Positions 60,109 through 64,000 of a DNA stretch of 64,000 nt are shown here, one piece after another. The notes beneath the pieces are model-generated. The model was given only the letters and a program-made list of their open reading frames with translations, searched no databases and was not told the origin of the DNA. The position numbers and the translations under genes were made by a program. Within the stretch, counting starts at the first letter, position 1; each line of letters begins with the position of its first letter. Source of the DNA: Catellatospora sp. TT07R-123 (lineage in GTDB: Bacteria > Actinomycetota > Actinomycetes > Mycobacteriales > Micromonosporaceae); the NCBI RefSeq assembly GCF_018327705.1, contig NZ_BNEM01000002.1:3472001-3536000 (forward strand), in the 5' to 3' direction.

Positions 60109-63078
60109 TCAAGCCACCTTCCTGTCCGTGCCCGCCGCCACCCGGGTGGCCACGACGCACGTCGTCAACAGCACCAGCAGAGCCACCACGACCGGCACGA
60201 GCACCGGCACCGGATCCGGCAGCGAGGCGGCGGGGATCGTCGCCGCCCCGTCGCTGAAGATCGGCACGACCCGGCTGGCCAGCAGCCACGACCCGGCCGC
60301 CGCGACCAGGCCGATCAGGCTGCCCGCGCCCACCAGGGCCCACCGGCCGCCCAGCGCCGCCCCGCGCACCACCCCGGCGGGCAGGCCCTGCCCGCGCAGC
60401 ACGTCCAGCCCGTTGTCGGTGCGCCCGCGCTCCAGCACCGCCGTCACCAGCAGCCCGCCCGCAGCGAACACGATGCCGGTGAACGCCGCTGCGGCCAGGA
60501 ACCACAGCGCCAGCGCCGGGGCCTGCTGGCCGTAGAGGCGGCGCTGGTCGGCCTCGGTACGCTCGCCGACGATCATCAGTCCGTTCGCGCCGAGCTTCTC
60601 GACCACCGAGTCCGGGGTGTCGGCGGCCAGCCACACCTCCGGGTCGGTGGCGTCGGAGTCCTGGCCCAGCCGCATGTCGAGGTACTCCAGGTCGACCAGC
60701 GTCCCGTGTACGCCGTAGCGCGGCACCTGGTTCAGCGTGCCGACCCGGTCCACCGCCACCCGCACGGTCCCCGCGTACGCCGACAGCTCGTCGGGCAGGG
60801 TGCCCGAGGCGACGACCGGCAGCGGGGTGGGCGCCGAGTCGGAGAACACCCGGATGTCGGGCGTCAGCACCGACTCCAGCTTCAGGCGCATGCCCTTGTC
60901 CGACAGGTCCATCGCCGGCACCGGCCGGGCGGCGGTCTCGGCGGGCAGCCGCCACTGGTGCGTGGCGAGCTGGTCGGCGGTGAACAGCGGCTTGCCGTCG
61001 CCGTCGCTGATGCCGCCCACGGTCAGGTCGACCCGGTAGCGGCCCCGCGTGAACAGGTCCACCTGCACCTGCTTGAGCAGGCACGGCGCGTCCGCGCAGT
61101 ACGGCGTCTCGATCCGGTAGGTCCCGGTGCCCGGCCGCAGCTTGTCGATCCGGGCCAGGGCGAGGCTGCCCTTGGTGCTGGTCAGGCGCAGCGTCACCGC
61201 GGCCTGCCCGCCCTCGGTCAGGTCGTCCAGCGTCACCGTCACCTCAAGCGCCCCGGCCTGGAGCAGCAGCGGCTCCACCTGTTTCGGGCGCAGCAGCTTC
61301 CCGGTGTCGGCGGCGGAGACGGGGCCGTACGACGAGGGCCACAGCGCCGCCACGCCCAGCCGCGAGCTGTCCACGGCCAGCACCTTGGTGTCCTCGGCGA
61401 TGTTGACCCGCGCCGCCGCCATCGCGTAGCGGCCCTCCGGGTCGGCCGCGCGTACGGCGTGCAGCAGGGCGGGCACCGGCAGCGGCGTCACCGACAGCAC
61501 CCGCGCGGCGCCGCCCTCGACCCGGGCCCGGTCCTGCCAGGCCCGGTCGGCCACGTCCCGCGCGGTCAGCGCGAATCCGAGCAGGCCGAACACGACGGTC
61601 AGCAGCATCACGATCCAGTGCGTGCCCGAGCCCCGGGCCAGCGTCAGCGCGGCCAGGCCGGTCCGCAGCCGGCCCTTGCGCAGCGCGCGGCGGCCGTAGC
61701 GCTCGGCGGGCACGCCGACCGCCCGCGCCGCGAGCAGGCCCAGCCCGAGTGACACGCACAGCGGGGCCAGCAGCCCGACCCCGCCCGAGCCCGCGCCCCC
61801 GGCGGCGACCTGGTATCCGGCCACCAGCGCCAGCGCGCCCACGGCCACCTCGACGCCGCCGACCAGGCCGCCGCGGCGGCGCACCCGGGCCCGCCGCAGC
61901 AGCCCCAGCACCGGCGTGGTCAGCGCGCGCACCTGCGCCAGCAGGCCCGCCGCGAGCGCCCCGAGCACGGCGACGGCCGCGTACGCCATCGACGCCCAGC
62001 CCGGCTCGACCGGCGGCGCGCCGGGCAGCACGAACCGGGCCAGCAGCGCGGTCACCGCGTAGCCGAGCAGGTAGCCGGGGATCATCGCCAGCAGCACCGG
62101 CATGGCCGTCTCCGCGCTGGACAGCAGCCAGCGGGTGCGGCCGGGCACACCGCGCAGCGCGGTCAGGCCCAGCTCGCCGCGGCGCTGCTCGACCCCGCCC
62201 GCGACGGTGATGAACAGGACCAGCCAGCACAGCAGCACCAGCGGGATGACCGCGAGCAGCAGGCTGGAAGCGAGCTGCTTCTCCCCGGCGTCGATGCGGG
62301 CGATCAGGTCGGGCAGGTTGCTGTCGGTGCCGTACCCGGCGGCCACCAGCTGCGCGTCGGCGTCCTCCAGGTCGTCGCGCAGCGTGCCGAGGTCGGTGAA
62401 GGCGTCGGCCGAGACGAGCAGGTCGACGGTTTGCACCGGGCCCGGGGACACGGCGGCCACGGTCCGCTCGTTGGTGAACGCCGCCGTGGCGTCCAGGCCG
62501 AGCAGCGCCGGACGGCCCACCCAGAACGGGTCGTCGACGGCCGGGCGGGCGTACAGGCCGACGACGGTCAGCGGCTCCGGCTGCGGACGGTCCCGGCCGC
62601 CGATCGGCTGCGGCTGCGTGAACGTGAAGTCGCCGCCGACGCTCGCCCCGATCCGGGTCGCGACGTCCTCGCGCAGCACCACCTCGCGCTCGCCCGCGGC
62701 GCACCGGCCCTTGACGATCGACAGGTGCTCGCAGGCGCCCTCGCGCCAGACCAGGAACATCGGCGCGTCGCCGGTGACGGCCGCGCCGGTGCCCTCGACC
62801 ATCGAGCCGCCGACCGTGGTGAACCCCGGCACGTACGGCAGCGGGGCCGGTTCGTCGGGCATCCCGCCGCGCTCGCGCGGGTCGCCCGCCGCGAGCCCGA
62901 CCAGGGCCTGCTCGTCGATCGCGGCCGCGCCCACCTCGACCGTGCGCAGCGACACCGTGGCCGCCGCCTGGTAGATCGGGCCCGCCGCCGCGGCGGCCGC
63001 GGCCATCGCGGCCAGCACCAGCGTGATGGCGGCCAGTCCCCGACGCGCCTTCATCATCGACCACAGCAGCGCCGTCAT
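60109..63078 (-). CDS. Large FtsX-type ABC transporter permease
   Basis: 989 residues. It has a long N-terminal helix (GLAAITLVLAAMAAAAAAAGP), an extracytoplasmic domain to ~residue 260, then FtsX-like helix clusters at ~270-480. A second large external domain follows, with the final helices at ~790-989. This double-FtsX layout resembles actinobacterial lipid/peptide exporters of the MacB/LolCE superfamily. Starting ATG 63078 overlaps the upstream permease stop as ATGA. The external domains contain few Cys and no recognised enzyme motif. Substrate unknown. Confidence 0.88.
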   Translation of the reverse strand: MTALLWSMMKARRGLAAITLVLAAMAAAAAAAGPIYQAAATVSLRTVEVGAAAIDEQALVGLAAGDPRERGGMPDEPAPLPYVPGFTTVGGSMVEGTGAAVTGDAPMFLVWREGACEHLSIVKGRCAAGEREVVLREDVATRIGASVGGDFTFTQPQPIGGRDRPQPEPLTVVGLYARPAVDDPFWVGRPALLGLDATAAFTNERTVAAVSPGPVQTVDLLVSADAFTDLGTLRDDLEDADAQLVAAGYGTDSNLPDLIARIDAGEKQLASSLLLAVIPLVLLCWLVLFITVAGGVEQRRGELGLTALRGVPGRTRWLLSSAETAMPVLLAMIPGYLLGYAVTALLARFVLPGAPPVEPGWASMAYAAVAVLGALAAGLLAQVRALTTPVLGLLRRARVRRRGGLVGGVEVAVGALALVAGYQVAAGGAGSGGVGLLAPLCVSLGLGLLAARAVGVPAERYGRRALRKGRLRTGLAALTLARGSGTHWIVMLLTVVFGLLGFALTARDVADRAWQDRARVEGGAARVLSVTPLPVPALLHAVRAADPEGRYAMAAARVNIAEDTKVLAVDSSRLGVAALWPSSYGPVSAADTGKLLRPKQVEPLLLQAGALEVTVTLDDLTEGGQAAVTLRLTSTKGSLALARIDKLRPGTGTYRIETPYCADAPCLLKQVQVDLFTRGRYRVDLTVGGISDGDGKPLFTADQLATHQWRLPAETAARPVPAMDLSDKGMRLKLESVLTPDIRVFSDSAPTPLPVVASGTLPDELSAYAGTVRVAVDRVGTLNQVPRYGVHGTLVDLEYLDMRLGQDSDATDPEVWLAADTPDSVVEKLGANGLMIVGERTEADQRRLYGQQAPALALWFLAAAAFTGIVFAAGGLLVTAVLERGRTDNGLDVLRGQGLPAGVVRGAALGGRWALVGAGSLIGLVAAAGSWLLASRVVPIFSDGAATIPAASLPDPVPVLVPVVVALLVLLTTCVVATRVAAGTDRKVA

Positions 63079-64000
63079 CGCCGCACCCCCGCCGTGTTCT
63101 CGTCGCCCCGCGCCGTGGCGCGGTTCAGGGACCGTCCGGCCAGCAGCGCCGCCAGCAGGAGCAGCGCCGCCGCCGCGACGACCGCGGGTGCGACGACTCT
63201 CAAATCCGGATCTGGTATCGGCAGCGACTCCGCCGCCGAGGTGAGCACCGCCCGCGCGGGGGCGCTCAGGGTCCACGACGCCACCGCCGTCAGCGCGCCG
63301 ACCGGCGCGGCGACGGCGATCATCGCGAGGTTGCCCAGCCGGGCGGCCCGAGCGGCCGCGCCGCCGGGCAGGCCCTGCACCCGCAGGGCGGACAGCTCGG
63401 CGGCGCGGCCGCGCCGGTCGGTCGCGGCCAGCACCAGCATGGCCAGGGCCACCAGCAGCACGCTGAGCACGGCGGCGGCCAGGTGCAGCCGCAGGGCCAG
63501 GCCCGCGCCCTGCTCCTGGTACCGCACCACCCGCGCGGCCACGGTCTCGTCGCCCACCGGCACCAGCCCGGCCTTGCGCAGCCGGTCGACGGCGTCGGCG
63601 GGAGCCTGGTCGTTGAGCCAGACCTGGAGGGTCACCGTGTTGTCGCGGGTGTCGGCGAGCCGGTCGGCCAGTTCGAGGTCGAACATGACGCCGTCGGCGG
63701 CCGCGCCGGGCAGCACCGGCGACACGTGCCGGACGTCGGCGGGGCGGGCCAGCGCCTGCAACGGCGTGATCTTGGACAGTTCCCGCGTATGCGCCAGCCG
63801 CCGCGGCCCGGCCGCCACCACCGGCAGCGGCACCGGCCCGTCGGCCACGGCCAGCCGGATGTCGGTGCTGATGTGGCGCGGGTCGGCCGGCACGTAGTGC
63901 AGGGAGATGTAGTCCTTCGACCCGGGCTGCGGGGCCTGCGCGCCCTCCAGCGCGGCGGCGGCGCGTGCCTGCGCCCCGTTGAACAGCGTCACCTCGGGCT
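63075..64000 (-). CDS. FtsX-type ABC transporter permease, 5' end outside window
   Basis: Only the C-terminal ~308 residues are present. An external domain (DYISLHYVPADPRHISTDIRLAV) precedes three helices (LHLAAAVLSVLLVALAMLVLA, NLAMIAVAAPVGALTAVASW, VVAPAVVAAAALLLLAALLAG) separated by a LSALRVQGLPGG loop, the FtsX coupling region. It overlaps the next permease by four bases. The reading frame stays open to the window edge, so the GTG at 63992 is not necessarily the start. Confidence 0.85.
   Translation of the reverse strand, partial: PEVTLFNGAQARAAAALEGAQAPQPGSKDYISLHYVPADPRHISTDIRLAVADGPVPLPVVAAGPRRLAHTRELSKITPLQALARPADVRHVSPVLPGAAADGVMFDLELADRLADTRDNTVTLQVWLNDQAPADAVDRLRKAGLVPVGDETVAARVVRYQEQGAGLALRLHLAAAVLSVLLVALAMLVLAATDRRGRAAELSALRVQGLPGGAAARAARLGNLAMIAVAAPVGALTAVASWTLSAPARAVLTSAAESLPIPDPDLRVVAPAVVAAAALLLLAALLAGRSLNRATARGDENTAGVRR

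Overview
The window is very GC-rich DNA from an actinobacterium. Its gene order matches the conserved actinobacterial housekeeping core: ispG-rip-dxr; DUF2631; rlmN-cdsA-frr-pyrH-tsf-rpsB; yraN-comM-dprA; DUF2469-rnhB; lepB-rplS-trmD-rimM-khpA-rpsP; ffh-glnD-glnB-amt-ftsY. A DUF4081 GNAT near ispG, DivIVA-like proteins and many four-base start/stop overlaps fit this. I infer Micromonosporaceae or a close relative; no rRNA marker is present to settle it. No rRNA, tRNA, CRISPR array, insertion sequence or prophage was seen.

Layout. 1-5.4 kb: a divergent amine-catabolism cluster of the gamma-glutamylation (Puu) type, with a glutamine-synthetase-like ligase, aldehyde dehydrogenase, SDR and gamma-glutamyl-GABA hydrolase on the minus strand and a DAO-family FAD oxidoreductase facing away. 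5.6-7.9 kb: a membrane protein, a DUF4081 acetyltransferase and a His-rich PadR regulator behind a striking nested operator. 8.1-11.7 kb: MEP-pathway genes ispG and dxr around the site-2 protease. 11.7-22 kb: accessory genes (Uma2 nuclease, GNAT, MMPL pump with TetR regulator, dimethylglycine-dehydrogenase-like enzyme, secreted subtilisin, and an unusual metallo-beta-lactamase/Rieske fusion). 22-30 kb: DUF2631, a DivIVA-like protein with 15-residue tandem repeats, then rlmN, cdsA, frr, pyrH, tsf and rpsB. 30-36.4 kb: a membrane protein, yraN, a frameshifted comM, dprA, a class V PLP enzyme and an M23 peptidase. 36.4-42.5 kb: DUF2469, rnhB, Nudix, two signal peptidases, rplS, trmD, rimM, khpA and rpsP. 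42.9-49 kb: small membrane and coiled-coil proteins, DUF402, proS, amidohydrolase, sulfotransferase and an orphan SOS-type promoter. 49-57.3 kb: ffh, the nitrogen-signalling set amt-glnB-glnD behind a GlnR-like site, a phosphotransferase-fold kinase and ftsY. 57.4-64 kb: a PhoD-like phosphatase and an ABC exporter (ATPase plus two FtsX-type permeases) running off the window.

The most distinctive non-coding signal is a set of large intergenic inverted repeats (arms 16-27 bp, one 52-bp perfect palindrome, one 60-bp near-perfect one). They fall only past gene 3' ends, mostly between convergent genes. They group into at least three sequence families with copies many kilobases apart, so this is a dispersed palindrome family rather than unrelated terminators. 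Classical GC-rich terminator hairpins sit at other gene ends. A second unexplained signal is a shared ~58-bp leader upstream of yraN and of the M23 gene, 91 and 92 bp from their start codons.
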